Positions 10,080 to 18,732 of a DNA stretch of 64,000 nt are shown piece by piece. Each line of letters opens with the position of its first letter. Position 1 is the stretch's first letter. The position numbers and the translations under genes were made by a program. The notes under the pieces were generated by a model. That model saw only the letters and a list, made by a program, of their open reading frames with translations, had not been told where the DNA came from and made no database searches. Source of the DNA: Megasphaera geminata F0357 (GTDB lineage Bacteria; Bacillota; Negativicutes; Veillonellales; Megasphaeraceae); NCBI RefSeq assembly GCF_000239275.1, contig NZ_JH417572.1, positions 25,860 to 89,859 on the forward strand. Reading direction: 5' to 3'.

Positions 10080-10119
10080 AGTTCTGCTCCTCTCTATATA
10101 ATTCACGCATTGAACCGAA

Positions 10120-10210
10120 ATCGTCCTATGAGGTAAAACGATTTTTTACATACCTAAATGATATCATCTATACCCGTTCGGCTCAATAATATCGTTTTTT
10201 CATGATACGA
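10120..10210. promoter_or_regulatory. Candidate operators in the divergent transporter/XRE region
   Basis: Two inverted repeats of the same half-site are seen: ATCGT (10120-10124) with ACGAT (10138-10142), and ATCGT (10191-10195) with ACGA (10207-10210). A perfect palindrome ATGATATCAT lies between them at about 10158-10167. They sit between the small ORF/transporter and the XRE gene and could be binding sites for that regulator. Confidence 0.35.
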
Positions 10211-10340
10211 AACTATTTATTCCTTTTGTTTCTTTATGATAGATTTTTGGACGGTTTTCTGCTACAATTCAATTAAAAGAGAGCTTTTTCGACTTTGTAC
10301 ATAAAAACACATATTTCTACGAAACTTTTTTAGGCGGACT

Positions 10341-11049
10341 ATGGTAAATTTACAGCAGGAAATCGGTAATAAGATTAAAATTTACCGCAAAAAGAAAAAT
10401 TTAACAATTCAGGAACTGGCCGATGCCATTTGCAAAAGCAAGGCCACCGTCAGCAAGTACGAAAACGGACAAATATCAATGGATATTTTGACGCTTTATG
10501 ACATTGCCCGCGCCTTAGGGATCCATGTGGAACAACTGCTCCACCCTGTAGAAGACAAAACGCTGGACATGACGGAAGCGCGATTGCCCGCTTTTTTCAG
10601 AAACACAAAACAATTATACCTTTATTTCTTCGACGGCCGCAGCAATGAAATCAGCCGCGGGGTCCTGGACGTCTTGGCCAAGACCGGCCCGAACACATAT
10701 AAAATCATGCTTTACGCCAACATCAACGCTTTACGAGACTTACCAGGACTGTGAAAGCACGTATTGGGGCACATTAATACACCATGATACGCTCTCGACG
10801 ATGACCCTCATGAATCAAAACACACAGACAGAGCAGCTGACGGTTACCATCCTCTCGGCATTCATTGACGTACCTGCCAAATGGGGCCTGCTCAGCGGCA
10901 TTTCGACGCGGCCGCTCATGCCGGTGGCAACAAAAGTCTGTTTGACAAAAAAACCGCAAAAAGAGACGGATGATTTCAAGAAAGCCCTGAAGATTTCAAA
11001 GGAAGATATACGTCACATGAAACTCTATAACATGCTTTCCATCACATAA
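10341..11049 (+). CDS. XRE-family transcriptional regulator (frame interrupted)
   Basis: The N-terminal helix-turn-helix of the Cro/C1 type (KIKIYRKKKNLTIQELADAICKS with KATVSKYENGQISM) covers residues about 10-65. The C-terminal part (about 110 residues) is of unknown type and may sense a ligand. The frame breaks at 10730-10732, where TTT should probably be TT, giving YANINAYETYQDCESTYWG. It is divergent from the small ORF and amino-acid transporter, so it may regulate them. Confidence 0.7.
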
Positions 11050-11240
11050 AGACAAAGCAAACTTCAGAATATGTTGGTAATGTCGTCAACAAAGCCGTTT
11101 ATTTCTATAATTTCATTCTGTTTCTTTATTTAGAAAGTTGTTTTTAAAACTTTTATGCACCGGCACGGGACACGTTTTTTAATTATGACCTGCATTTCCC
11201 GGATCTCCGGCCGGGCAGTGGCGGTAACGCCTTTTCCGCC

Positions 11241-11270
11241 TTGACAAGCCGCCTCGATTCCCCGTATAAT
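11241..11270 (+). promoter_or_regulatory. Promoter of tRNA-Thr
   Basis: Perfect TTGACA (11241-11246) and TATAAT (11265-11270) hexamers with an 18-base spacer, 13 bases before the tRNA. Confidence 0.9.
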
Positions 11271-11283
11271 AAATAATGTACTT

Positions 11284-11359
11284 GCCACTTTAGCTCAGCT
11301 GGTAGAGCATCTCATTCGTAATGAGAGGGTCGTTGGTTCAAATCCGATAAGTGGCTCCA
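11284..11359 (+). tRNA. tRNA-Thr (anticodon CGT)
   Basis: 76 bases with encoded CCA. The acceptor stem GCCACTT pairs with AAGTGGC; the D-loop is AGCTCAGCTGGTAGAGC. The anticodon arm TCTCA-TTCGTAA-TGAGA places CGT at positions 34-36, and GGTTCAAATCC forms the T-loop. It is a stand-alone unit with its own promoter and terminator. Confidence 0.97.
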
Positions 11360-11363
11360 AGTC

Positions 11364-11396
11364 AAAAAGAGCAATGATTCCCGTTGCTCTTTTTTT
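11364..11396 (+). terminator. Intrinsic terminator after tRNA-Thr
   Basis: AAGAGCAA/TTGCTCTT hairpin followed by a run of T. Confidence 0.9.
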
Positions 11397-11410
11397 GTCC
11401 GTATGCCAAG

Positions 11411-11455
11411 GGGCTGTAACAAAATGAGCGTTCCGCCTCATTTCAATTACAGCCC
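11411..11455. repeat. Imperfect inverted repeat (GGGCTGTAA ... TTACAGCCC)
   Basis: Outer arms GGGCTGTAA (11411-11419) and TTACAGCCC (11447-11455) enclose inner arms AAATGAG and CTCATTT. It forms a long hairpin without a T-run. It may be a small intergenic repeat element or remnant of insertion-sequence ends; no second copy was noticed in the window. Confidence 0.4.
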
Positions 11456-11644
11456 TTTATGTATAAACAACTGATTGAAATCGATATCCTTTCTACCAAA
11501 TAAACAGATATTACTCTCTTAAATTTTATATTTTTGAAATTCCGTTGCAAATATCACATATTTTCTTAAAAAGCCGTAGTATGATTATAAGCGAGAAAGA
11601 CTCACATACATTCCGGCCTGTCGGGGATGAAAGGAGGCGTACTT

Positions 11645-11893
11645 ATGTGGCAGGTTATTCCTGATTATTATAAGGATGAGACACGTTGTGTCAGCTGCGG
11701 CTGTTGCGTAGCCTTATGCCCTGTCGGCGCATTGACAATGAAAGCGGATGAAAACGGCAGAGTATTGCCGGCTTTTGATAAATATAAGTGTATCCGCTGT
11801 AACCGTTGCGTAGATGCATGCCGTATCTATGAAAGCTATACGCCGCAGGCGCTCAAAAGCTCAGCCTCCTCTCTTGAGGCCGTCATGAAATAA
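11645..11893 (+). CDS. 2[4Fe-4S] ferredoxin-like protein
   Basis: An 82-residue cytosolic electron carrier. Two cluster motifs are visible: CVSCGCCVALCP near the N-terminus and CIRCNRCVDAC about 40 residues later. The start at 11645 follows AAAGGAGG at good spacing; an in-frame upstream ATG at 11627 is less likely. The second motif lacks the usual proline after its last cysteine. It is monocistronic with its own terminator, and the redox partner is unknown. Confidence 0.8.
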   Translation: MWQVIPDYYKDETRCVSCGCCVALCPVGALTMKADENGRVLPAFDKYKCIRCNRCVDACRIYESYTPQALKSSASSLEAVMK

Positions 11894-11909
11894 AAGCCGA
11901 CTCCTCCAA

Positions 11910-11946
11910 ATAACGCCTTTTCCTGTGCGGAAAGGCGTTATTTTTA
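11910..11946. terminator. Bidirectional intrinsic terminator
   Basis: AATAACGCCTTTTCC/GGAAAGGCGTTATT stem with T and A runs on either side, between ferredoxin and the convergent LysR gene. Confidence 0.9.
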
Positions 11947-12846
11947 TATCTTTTGTTCCCTTTCTCCGTATCTTTCGTTCAAAAGCTGCCAGAAAGCGCG
12001 ACATGTTTTCGACATAAGACGGTCCCGCTTGCGTACGACTACGGCTGTCGTCGTTACGGGCGGTTCAAAAGGAATAAAACGGACACGCTTTGTTTCTTCC
12101 TGCAAAAGGCCGTCAATAGAAACGGCATTGGCAATTCCCGTCTCTACGAGAAGGGCGGCATTACCGATCAGATCAAAACGGCCGACTACATGCAGATCCT
12201 CCTCCGTGAGGCTGCCCTGTGACCATCGTACAAAATCAAAGCTCTGCATCCGGTGCCGCGAAGACAGGAGAAGGGGCATCTCTTTTACGTCGGCGGGGCA
12301 AATACATGCCTTTTCCGCCCATCTGCTGCCGGCGGCCGTTATAATGCCGACGCGATCGGCTTCGGGCAGGCGGATATACTCATAAGATTCCAGCCGCACC
12401 GGTTCCAGAAGAAGGCCGAAATCGAAAAGGCCGTGCTCCAGTCGTTCCGTGACAGTATCGGCATTACCGCTGAAAAATTCACAGGTTATGCCGGGATATT
12501 GCCGGTACAGTCCTGCAAAGAGATTGGCTACCAGATACATGCTGTGCGTTTCCGCCGCGCCGATCCGGATCGTACCGGCCAAATCGGTTGCGTCATTTTT
12601 TACTTCTTCTTCCGTCTGTGTCACGAGAGACAGGATTTCTTCGGCCCTCTGCCGCAAGTGCATTCCTTCTTCAGTAAGTATCGTATTTCTGTTAGTCCTC
12701 ACAAAAAGCCTTTTCCCCAGTTCCGCTTCCAGATCGGCAATTTGCCGTGATAAGGTAGGCTGCGTCACATGAAGAAGATTCGCCGCTTCCGTCATATTCT
12801 CTTCCCGCGCTACTGCCAGGAAATATTGCAGTGCCCGTATTTCCAT
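11944..12846 (-). CDS. LysR-family transcriptional regulator
   Basis: About 300 residues. An N-terminal winged helix-turn-helix (MEIRALQYFLAVAREENMTE, AANLLHVTQPTLSRQIADLE) is followed by a LysR substrate-binding domain. The start at 12846 has GAGGAG nine bases upstream. It is divergent from the CMD-cupin and flavodoxin genes. This arrangement is common for LysR regulators controlling CMD/cupin and flavodoxin-type redox genes, so those are the likely targets. The inducer is not known. Confidence 0.85.
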   Translation of the reverse strand: MEIRALQYFLAVAREENMTEAANLLHVTQPTLSRQIADLEAELGKRLFVRTNRNTILTEEGMHLRQRAEEILSLVTQTEEEVKNDATDLAGTIRIGAAETHSMYLVANLFAGLYRQYPGITCEFFSGNADTVTERLEHGLFDFGLLLEPVRLESYEYIRLPEADRVGIITAAGSRWAEKACICPADVKEMPLLLSSRHRMQSFDFVRWSQGSLTEEDLHVVGRFDLIGNAALLVETGIANAVSIDGLLQEETKRVRFIPFEPPVTTTAVVVRKRDRLMSKTCRAFWQLLNERYGEREQKI

Positions 12847-13197
12847 ATTTTTCATCTCCTCGTGTAATAATAATTGCAACTTCCGCAATACAAAACAGGC
12901 ATATCTAATATTTTACTATAAGTATTTCACATTTCCATCAGTGCTTGTTAAAATATACCCGGACAAAGAGGGATGCTATGAGAAATACCATCCGCCGCGA
13001 CTTCAAACAAACCGGCCGTTCCGACACGTTCATCAAAAAACACGAGAAGGCGGAGATACGGCAGCCGATTCCTATTTTAGAGCGGTATCATAAGGATATG
13101 GCTTCATCCCTTGAAACAACGGAAGAATTTAAATTGCGTCGATTATCTTATTTTACGTTACGGAAAAACCGTTCCGACAGAGAAAAGGAGAACTCCT
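12847..13197. other. Intergenic region between LysR and CMD-cupin genes
   Basis: About 350 bases holding the divergent promoters. An ORF starting at 12977 (GAGGG then ATG) runs to 13223 and overlaps the next gene. Its product is basic and unlike anything I recognise, so I regard it as probably non-coding. No strong hairpin is seen. Confidence 0.3.
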
Positions 13198-13932
13198 ATG
13201 AAAAAGCAAACGGCAGGCCATGATATACTGGGTGATTTCGCTCCCCAATTCGCAGCATTGAACGACGATGTATTATTCGGTGAAGTATGGTCCCGTGAAA
13301 ACAAACTCCCGTTGAAACTTCGTTCCCTTGTCACGATCAGCGCGTTAATCGGCAAGGGAATGACAGACGACTCCCTTCGCTATCACCTGCAAACGGCAAA
13401 AAACAACGGCATAACCCGGTCGGAAATGGCGGAAATTCTGACACATATCGCCTTCTATGCGGGCTGGCCCAACGCCTGGGCCGCCTTCCGCCTGGCAAAG
13501 GACATCTATACAGATGATAACACGGAAGAACACGGCGGTATCTTCGGTCAAGGCAAGCTCAATACCGCCTATGCACAATATTTTATCGGCAAATCTTATC
13601 TGAAAGCCTTAACCCCGGCAGACGCTCCTCTTCCCGTCCATAATGTCACGTTCGAACCGGCCTACCGCAATAATTGGCATATCCACCGGGCGGCAAGCGG
13701 CGGCGGTCAGCTGCTCATCTGCATTGACGGCAAAGGGTGGTATCAGGAATACGGCCGGACCGCACAGAATCTGAAAGCAGGCGATATCGTAGAAATCCCG
13801 GCAAATGTAAAACACTGGCACGGTGCTGAAAAAGACAGTTGGTTCAGCCATCTTGCCCTGGAAATTCCCGGTACGGATACTTCCACCGAATGGTGTGAGC
13901 CCGTAACGGACGATGTGTACGCGGCACTCTAA
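13198..13932 (+). CDS. Carboxymuconolactone decarboxylase-like protein fused to a cupin domain
   Basis: 244 residues. Residues about 15-110 form an AhpD/CMD-like helical domain (FGEVWSRENKLPLKLRSLVT, ISALIGKGMTD, HIAFYAGWPNAWAA). Residues about 145-235 form a cupin (NNWHIHRAASGGGQLL, GDIVEIPANVKHWHGA) with metal-binding histidines. No CxxC of peroxidase-type AhpD is present, which argues against an alkylhydroperoxidase role. The start at 13198 follows AAAAGGAG. It is upstream of a flavodoxin and divergent from LysR. The substrate is unknown. Confidence 0.8.
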   Translation: MKKQTAGHDILGDFAPQFAALNDDVLFGEVWSRENKLPLKLRSLVTISALIGKGMTDDSLRYHLQTAKNNGITRSEMAEILTHIAFYAGWPNAWAAFRLAKDIYTDDNTEEHGGIFGQGKLNTAYAQYFIGKSYLKALTPADAPLPVHNVTFEPAYRNNWHIHRAASGGGQLLICIDGKGWYQEYGRTAQNLKAGDIVEIPANVKHWHGAEKDSWFSHLALEIPGTDTSTEWCEPVTDDVYAAL

Positions 13933-13958
13933 CAGTCTAACAGAGAGGAGAATTGTTT

Positions 13959-14458
13959 ATGAAAAGGACATTAATTCTATATTATTCCCACTCCAACGGC
14001 AATACAAAGAGCCTGGCAGAAGAACTGCAAAAGACAACGGGTGGCGACTTGGCCGCGATTGAAACGGAGAAACCGTACACCGGTTCCTATGACGAGATCG
14101 TAAAAGAAGCACAGGATGAAGTAAAAAAGAGTATGCGCGCCCGATTAAGCCGTTACCTTATAATATAGGCGATTATGATGTCATTGCCGTCGGCACACCC
14201 ACCTGGTGGTATACGATGGCACCCACCGTAAAGACTGTCCTGTCACAGCATGATTTCACCGGCCGGACAGTCATTCCCTTTATGACACATGCAGGCTGGC
14301 CCGGTCATACACTTAGGGATATGGCGGCGGCCTGCAAGAATGCAGCTATCGCGGCGGCAAAAGAAATCCGTTTCGACGGAAGCGGCGGGCCCACTCTCGT
14401 TACGCCTCGACAGGAGATCGACACGTGGTTGGAAGAAGTGCGGAAAATCGTATTATAG
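13959..14458 (+). CDS. Flavodoxin (frame interrupted)
   Basis: FMN-binding electron-transfer protein, about 166 residues after correction. The N-terminal phosphate loop is YYSHSNGNTKSLAEE; later VGTPTWWYTMAPTVKTVL and FMTHAGWPGHTL are typical of the flavodoxin_4 group. The frame breaks in the A6 run at 14123-14128. Adding one A gives VKKEYARPIKPLPYNIGDYDVIAVG. It follows CMD-cupin by 26 bases with its own GAGAGGAG ribosome site, suggesting an operon under the LysR regulator. Confidence 0.8.
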
Positions 14459-14526
14459 AAAAAAGGCTTTACATTTATCTTCCTTGCAGTACAATACGGG
14501 GTAGATACTCGCAAGGAGGCTATTAT

Positions 14527-15114
14527 ATGTCCGCTACTGTTGAACTGCGCCCTTTTCCTCCGTTTTTACCGCCTCAGGCGACGGTCATCATGATGGGAAG
14601 TTTTCCGCCGACTGCAAAAAAGAGGGCCATGTCTTTTCATTATCCCAATTTTCAAAATGATATGTGGCGTGTCTACGGTCTTGTCTTCTTTAACGACAAA
14701 GAACATTTCCGCAAGGAAGGGGAGAAGGCCTTTGACGCGGATAAAATAAAATCTTTCCTTACAGAAAAAGGCATAGCCTCCTGTCCTTCCGTCGTCAGAG
14801 CGATTCGTGAAAAGGGTAACGCCTCCGATAAGTTTCTGAAAGTCATCGAAACGGTTGATTTGGCGGATCTCTTGAAGAAAATCCCGAAATGCCGTTACAT
14901 CTGCACGACCGGCGGTAAAGCAACGGAAATTCTCCTCGGTCTTATTCCGACCCCTCCGAAGCTGCCGAAGACGAACGAATCCGTTACTTTTTCCTGTGAC
15001 GGCAGGGAAATTACGCTGACGCGATTACCGTCAACTTCCAGAGCCTACCCGCTGAGCCTGGCAAAAAAGGCGGCCGCCTACAAAGCGTTCTTTGCGACGG
15101 CAGGCCTTATTTAG
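14527..15114 (+). CDS. Uracil-DNA glycosylase superfamily protein
   Basis: 195 residues. The MMGSFPPTAKKRAMSFHYPN segment followed by NDMWRVYG near the N-terminus, and LPSTSRAYP near the C-terminus, match the two active-site regions of UDG-fold glycosylases. The layout resembles the hypoxanthine/uracil-type family 6 proteins. It probably removes deaminated bases from DNA, but base specificity cannot be told from sequence alone. AAGGAGG precedes the ATG at 14527. The gene stands alone after the flavodoxin. Confidence 0.7.
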   Translation: MSATVELRPFPPFLPPQATVIMMGSFPPTAKKRAMSFHYPNFQNDMWRVYGLVFFNDKEHFRKEGEKAFDADKIKSFLTEKGIASCPSVVRAIREKGNASDKFLKVIETVDLADLLKKIPKCRYICTTGGKATEILLGLIPTPPKLPKTNESVTFSCDGREITLTRLPSTSRAYPLSLAKKAAAYKAFFATAGLI

Positions 15115-15155
15115 AAGGAACTACTTGCATACATAACCAAAGAAGTATATGATAA

Positions 15156-15190
15156 TACAAAAAGGCGGCGAAGTCACTCGTCGCCTTTCT
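15156..15190 (+). terminator. Hairpin after the glycosylase gene
   Basis: AAAGGCGGCGA/TCGTCGCCTTT stem, with only a short T-run, so it is a moderate terminator. Confidence 0.55.
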
Positions 15191-15209
15191 CAATAGGAGG
15201 GAACGCACA

Positions 15210-16478
15210 ATGCTGTCTGTACGAGAGCTAGCCGCTAAAGAAAAAGAAACAACCGTCGCCTTACGCCGCCATTTCCATGAATATCCCGAACTTTCGCAAG
15301 AAGAGTTTGCAACAATGGACTATATTGAAGACCGGCTCCACAGCTGGAATATCCCCACTGTTCGCGTACCCCGGGGCGGTGTTATCGCCACTGTCGACAG
15401 CGGTAAACCGGGTTGGACAGTCCTTGTCCGTGCCGATATCGATGCGCTTGCCATTGAGGAAAAAAATACGAACCTGAGTGCAAAAAAAGCGGTCCTTTCA
15501 AAGAATAAGGGCGTTATGCACGCCTGCGGTCATGACGGCCATATGGCCATGGCCCTGACGGAAGCAAAAATTCTATCAGCCCACACGGATGCCTGGGAAG
15601 GCAGAGTTATTTTTATCTTCGAAGAAGCGGAGGAAGTCGGTGAACGGGGTATCTCCGCCCTGCTCCGTTACTTGCGCGACCACGCCGTTCACATCGACGC
15701 GGCCTACGGCACACACGTCATGTGGCGCCTTCCGGCCGGCAAGACGGGTATCCTCTACGGTACGGCTATGGCCGGCGCCTTCTTTTTCGCAGTGAAGCTC
15801 CACGGTTACGGCGGTCACGGCTCCCGGCCCGATATGGCAAAAAGCCCGATTGAAGCCTTTGTTTCCATTCAGAGTGAACTGCGCGCTTATCGTATGCGCG
15901 CCGTCCCGCCGGAAGAAAGCCTGACCTACTCTATCGGCTGCGTGAACGCCGGCTCCAAGCCGAATATCATTCCGTCGGAGCTTTCCTTCGCCGGCACGAT
16001 GCGTTGCACAGATAACGATAACGGCCTGGCATTCCGTGAATTCTTCAAAACCGCGTGTGCCCGTATTGCCGAAGAATACGGCTGCACTGCAGAATTCGTT
16101 GAAGATCAGTACATTCCCGTTGCAATGAACAACAAGGAGCTCGTCGACCTGGCCCGTCATGCCGTCGTCAATACCCTCGGCGAAGACGCTCTTGATCCGG
16201 ACTGCCCTATGTGGATGGCATCGGAAACCTTTGCCGTCATTCAAACTGCATACCCGTCAGTGCTCTTCTTTACAGGTATCCAGGATGCTGAAGTCGGCAG
16301 CGGCGCGCCTCATCACACACCGGAGTTCGACCTTTCCGAGGACGGCCTTGTCGCCGGCGTCGGAGCCGCACTTGCTTTCATCTTAGCCGCCCTCAGGGAA
16401 AAACCGGCTACACCGTCTTTTAAAGCCTCCGATCTGGATACGGTCCTTGAGATGTTTGATCCTGACAACCGCAAATAA
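15210..16478 (+). CDS. M20 family amidohydrolase (IAA-amino acid hydrolase/carboxypeptidase-like)
   Basis: 422-residue cytosolic zinc amidohydrolase. Family landmarks are RRHFHEYPELSQEE, RADIDALAIEE, the metal ligands HACGHDGHMAM, EEAEEVGERG (catalytic glutamates), GYGGHGSRPDMAKSP and the final histidine in GAPHHTPEFDLSE. It probably hydrolyses N-acyl amino acids or similar amides. TAGGAGGG precedes the ATG. The frame is intact and the gene is monocistronic with a terminator after it. Confidence 0.85.
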   Translation: MLSVRELAAKEKETTVALRRHFHEYPELSQEEFATMDYIEDRLHSWNIPTVRVPRGGVIATVDSGKPGWTVLVRADIDALAIEEKNTNLSAKKAVLSKNKGVMHACGHDGHMAMALTEAKILSAHTDAWEGRVIFIFEEAEEVGERGISALLRYLRDHAVHIDAAYGTHVMWRLPAGKTGILYGTAMAGAFFFAVKLHGYGGHGSRPDMAKSPIEAFVSIQSELRAYRMRAVPPEESLTYSIGCVNAGSKPNIIPSELSFAGTMRCTDNDNGLAFREFFKTACARIAEEYGCTAEFVEDQYIPVAMNNKELVDLARHAVVNTLGEDALDPDCPMWMASETFAVIQTAYPSVLFFTGIQDAEVGSGAPHHTPEFDLSEDGLVAGVGAALAFILAALREKPATPSFKASDLDTVLEMFDPDNRK

Positions 16479-16493
16479 CTTTACCGGAAACGG

Positions 16494-16540
16494 AAAAAGC
16501 CTGCAGGGAAATGTGGAATCATTTTTTCTGCAGGCTTTTT
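16494..16540. terminator. Bidirectional intrinsic terminator
   Basis: AAAAAGCCTGCAG/CTGCAGGCTTTTT arms separated by about 21 bases, between the amidohydrolase and the end of the methyltransferase module. Confidence 0.8.
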
Positions 16541-16543
16541 AAT

Positions 16544-17446
16544 TTACTCTATACGGGCATGTTTTCTATTCTTCATACGCACTTCATATATCTTCCGTAC
16601 AGGTAAGACGGTTTTTAAGCTTTTAAAGCAAAGCTGCCCCATAAATGACACCTTACCCGCACCTGTCAATATACCGTCTTCATAGGTCATCAGCCCCCGG
16701 GATGATGGAAAAAGCGGCACATATTTTGCAAAACGAACGGCTATGAGAGCGTTCGTCACTTTCGGGCAGAGATGGATGAGCGCTTTACCGTGCAGAGCGT
16801 CTTCCAACTTGCATAAAAAGGGGTAGAGATAAAACTGCGTATACGAAGAAGTGCCGTAATTGCCTAAAATCTCAACGGCGCTTGCCGAGTCGTCAATACT
16901 GATAACCTTTGCACCCGATCTTACAAGCTGTCCGTAATAAAAAACAAGGAAGTCGGCAATCTTTTTTATAACCGCCTCAAATTCAAAAACCTCTTTACGC
17001 ATGTCTCGCAGAACCGTTTCGGTTTCCATTAATCCGAAAAGCACATTTAAAGGCCCGCTGCCTTCAATAAAAACAGGTATTTTCTGCCGTCTGAAATATG
17101 AACAGCACTTGATTATTTCTTCCAAACGCCGGACATATACGGCATGGGGTATTCTCACATTGAGAAAATCGGCAAAGCTTTCGTAAGCACCGCGCATACT
17201 GCGAGGACCGCTTTTTTCATCCCCGCCATGAAGAATACCGCCGCAAGCGCCGACTTCAACAACATGGTCAAACGGCAAAAAGACCATTTTCTCATTGAAG
17301 GCCGTCTGCACGCGTACGGCGATATCCGTCATGTATTTTCTGTGCCAATAGACATCCGGTACAGGCAATCCGCTGCGGGTAATAATTTCCTGTATCTCCT
17401 TTTCCCGCTCCGTCAGCGGGCACTCAAAGGGTACAATCCGTGCCAT
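16544..17446 (-). CDS. URO-D family methyltransferase, short paralogue A
   Basis: 300 residues, related to the uroporphyrinogen decarboxylase/MtaA superfamily rather than to true HemE. A candidate zinc site is visible as H225-L-C227 and C273 (QLCFK). It is 40-odd percent similar by eye to the gene at 23728-24603, sharing FLPFDHVVE, GPRS and the TYEDG-GK-FMGQ-C tail. It begins one base after the stop of the 362-residue partner, so the two are co-translated and may form a complex. The likely role is methyl transfer to or from a corrinoid protein; the acceptor is unknown. Confidence 0.7.
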   Translation of the reverse strand: MARIVPFECPLTEREKEIQEIITRSGLPVPDVYWHRKYMTDIAVRVQTAFNEKMVFLPFDHVVEVGACGGILHGGDEKSGPRSMRGAYESFADFLNVRIPHAVYVRRLEEIIKCCSYFRRQKIPVFIEGSGPLNVLFGLMETETVLRDMRKEVFEFEAVIKKIADFLVFYYGQLVRSGAKVISIDDSASAVEILGNYGTSSYTQFYLYPFLCKLEDALHGKALIHLCPKVTNALIAVRFAKYVPLFPSSRGLMTYEDGILTGAGKVSFMGQLCFKSLKTVLPVRKIYEVRMKNRKHARIE

Positions 17447-18535
17447 TTATGCCTGTTCAAGCCCCTTCGGAAAGGCGCCTTTTTTCGCACCGCCGCCATA
17501 TGTCGTAGCGGCATTCATGAGCGCAATAAGGTTTTCTGCAGGCGTGCCCACAGGAGTGGTACAGCCGGGGCTCAAAACAAAGCCGCACGGATTGTCCGCC
17601 GCTTCGCGAAGACAACGGATAACCTCACGGCGCATGTCATCCGGCGTTCCGTTACGCAAGAGATCGACAGGATCGACATTGCCGATGATGCCGATGCGGC
17701 TGCCGAACAGATTCTTCAAATCCGTCATGTTCTCAATGTTGTCGACGGAAAAGGAAGAAATGCCGAAATCTACGATTTCCTGCCATCTGTCATGAGTTGT
17801 GCCGCAAATATGCATACTCGGCTTGGAGCCGAAAATTTTCGTCATCCGTTCTACTGTCTGTGTCATATAAGGGACGGCGTATTTTTTGAACATTCGCGGC
17901 GAAAGGAGATTGCGTGCAATGATCGGTTCGGCAATAGACGCCTTGATTCCGCAGTTCTTGTAGAGGCCTTCCGCCGCCGCCACGACATTGTCCGTCGCGA
18001 ACTGGAGGAGCTTTTCCGTTTCCTCGGGTTTCTTCATCATATCTTTGAGGAATTTTTCCGTCCCGATAAGAAAGGCTGCAACCGTAAAAGGACCGCCCAT
18101 GCCGGTGCCGATAATATGGGTTTTGCCGAATTTTTCCTGCAACCGGTTAAAAGCTTCCACCATAATCGGAAAACGGCCGTCTTTCGTTACGTCGACAAGC
18201 CGCATAGTATCAAGTTCATCATATGAATCAATAGCATGGCCCTCTACATGAGACACATTGTTTTCCGGTGTCACAATGGGTACTCCCAACGCTTCGGCAA
18301 CACCGCGCAACCCGACGCCCATGCCCATATTGTCGGCGCCGAAATCTTCGGCAATCTTTGTCTCCACTTCGACCATAAGATCTGCGGAAAAATAATAATC
18401 CCTATTTTGAATACCGTAACGCAGAGGACTCGTTTCTGCTGCCGTAAGCACGGCCGGGATACGATCCACCTCTTCTCCTGCCGCATAAGCCGTAAGCCGT
18501 TCACGCGGCGTCATTTCCGTTTTGATCAGTTCCAT
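17447..18535 (-). CDS. URO-D family methyltransferase, long paralogue A (MtaA/CmuA-like)
   Basis: 362 residues. The zinc-thiolate pattern HxC...C of corrinoid methyltransferases is present as H242-I-C244 and C325 (SPGCTTP). The chosen start, MELIKTEMTPRERL at 18535, matches its paralogue at 25692 and has GAGGAG about ten bases upstream; a GTG at 18544 is too close to that site. It is probably the enzyme that demethylates a substrate or moves a methyl group between a corrinoid and a thiol. The shared corrinoid protein is encoded at 23060-23710. Confidence 0.75.
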   Translation of the reverse strand: MELIKTEMTPRERLTAYAAGEEVDRIPAVLTAAETSPLRYGIQNRDYYFSADLMVEVETKIAEDFGADNMGMGVGLRGVAEALGVPIVTPENNVSHVEGHAIDSYDELDTMRLVDVTKDGRFPIMVEAFNRLQEKFGKTHIIGTGMGGPFTVAAFLIGTEKFLKDMMKKPEETEKLLQFATDNVVAAAEGLYKNCGIKASIAEPIIARNLLSPRMFKKYAVPYMTQTVERMTKIFGSKPSMHICGTTHDRWQEIVDFGISSFSVDNIENMTDLKNLFGSRIGIIGNVDPVDLLRNGTPDDMRREVIRCLREAADNPCGFVLSPGCTTPVGTPAENLIALMNAATTYGGGAKKGAFPKGLEQA

Positions 18536-18606
18536 GTCATACACTCCTCAGCGCAAAAATATGAACCTTTTTTCTTACCACGTTTATATACTAATCTGCC
18601 CGTTTA

Positions 18607-18637
18607 ATTATAGCATTGCCCCGACAGTGGTACTAAT
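18607..18637 (-). promoter_or_regulatory. Promoter of methyltransferase module A (ATTAG-N20-TATAATTAAA)
   Basis: On the minus strand TATAAT lies at 18612-18607, followed by TAAAC, with ATTAG (18637-18633) exactly 20 bases upstream of it. The same architecture precedes metN and the double-cubane gene. The -10 is preceded by TGC (extended -10). Confidence 0.55.
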
Positions 18638-18732
18638 CGGCATTTTCTATACAAGGCAAGCATTTATTATTTTTCTGTATAAGGCAGAGCCGTACCGTAA
18701 AAAGATACCGGTGGTAACCCGTACCCGAATCC

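Noticed and set aside
12977-13223. ORF between LysR and CMD-cupin genes
   Set aside because: It overlaps the well-supported CMD-cupin start, the product is basic and unlike known proteins.
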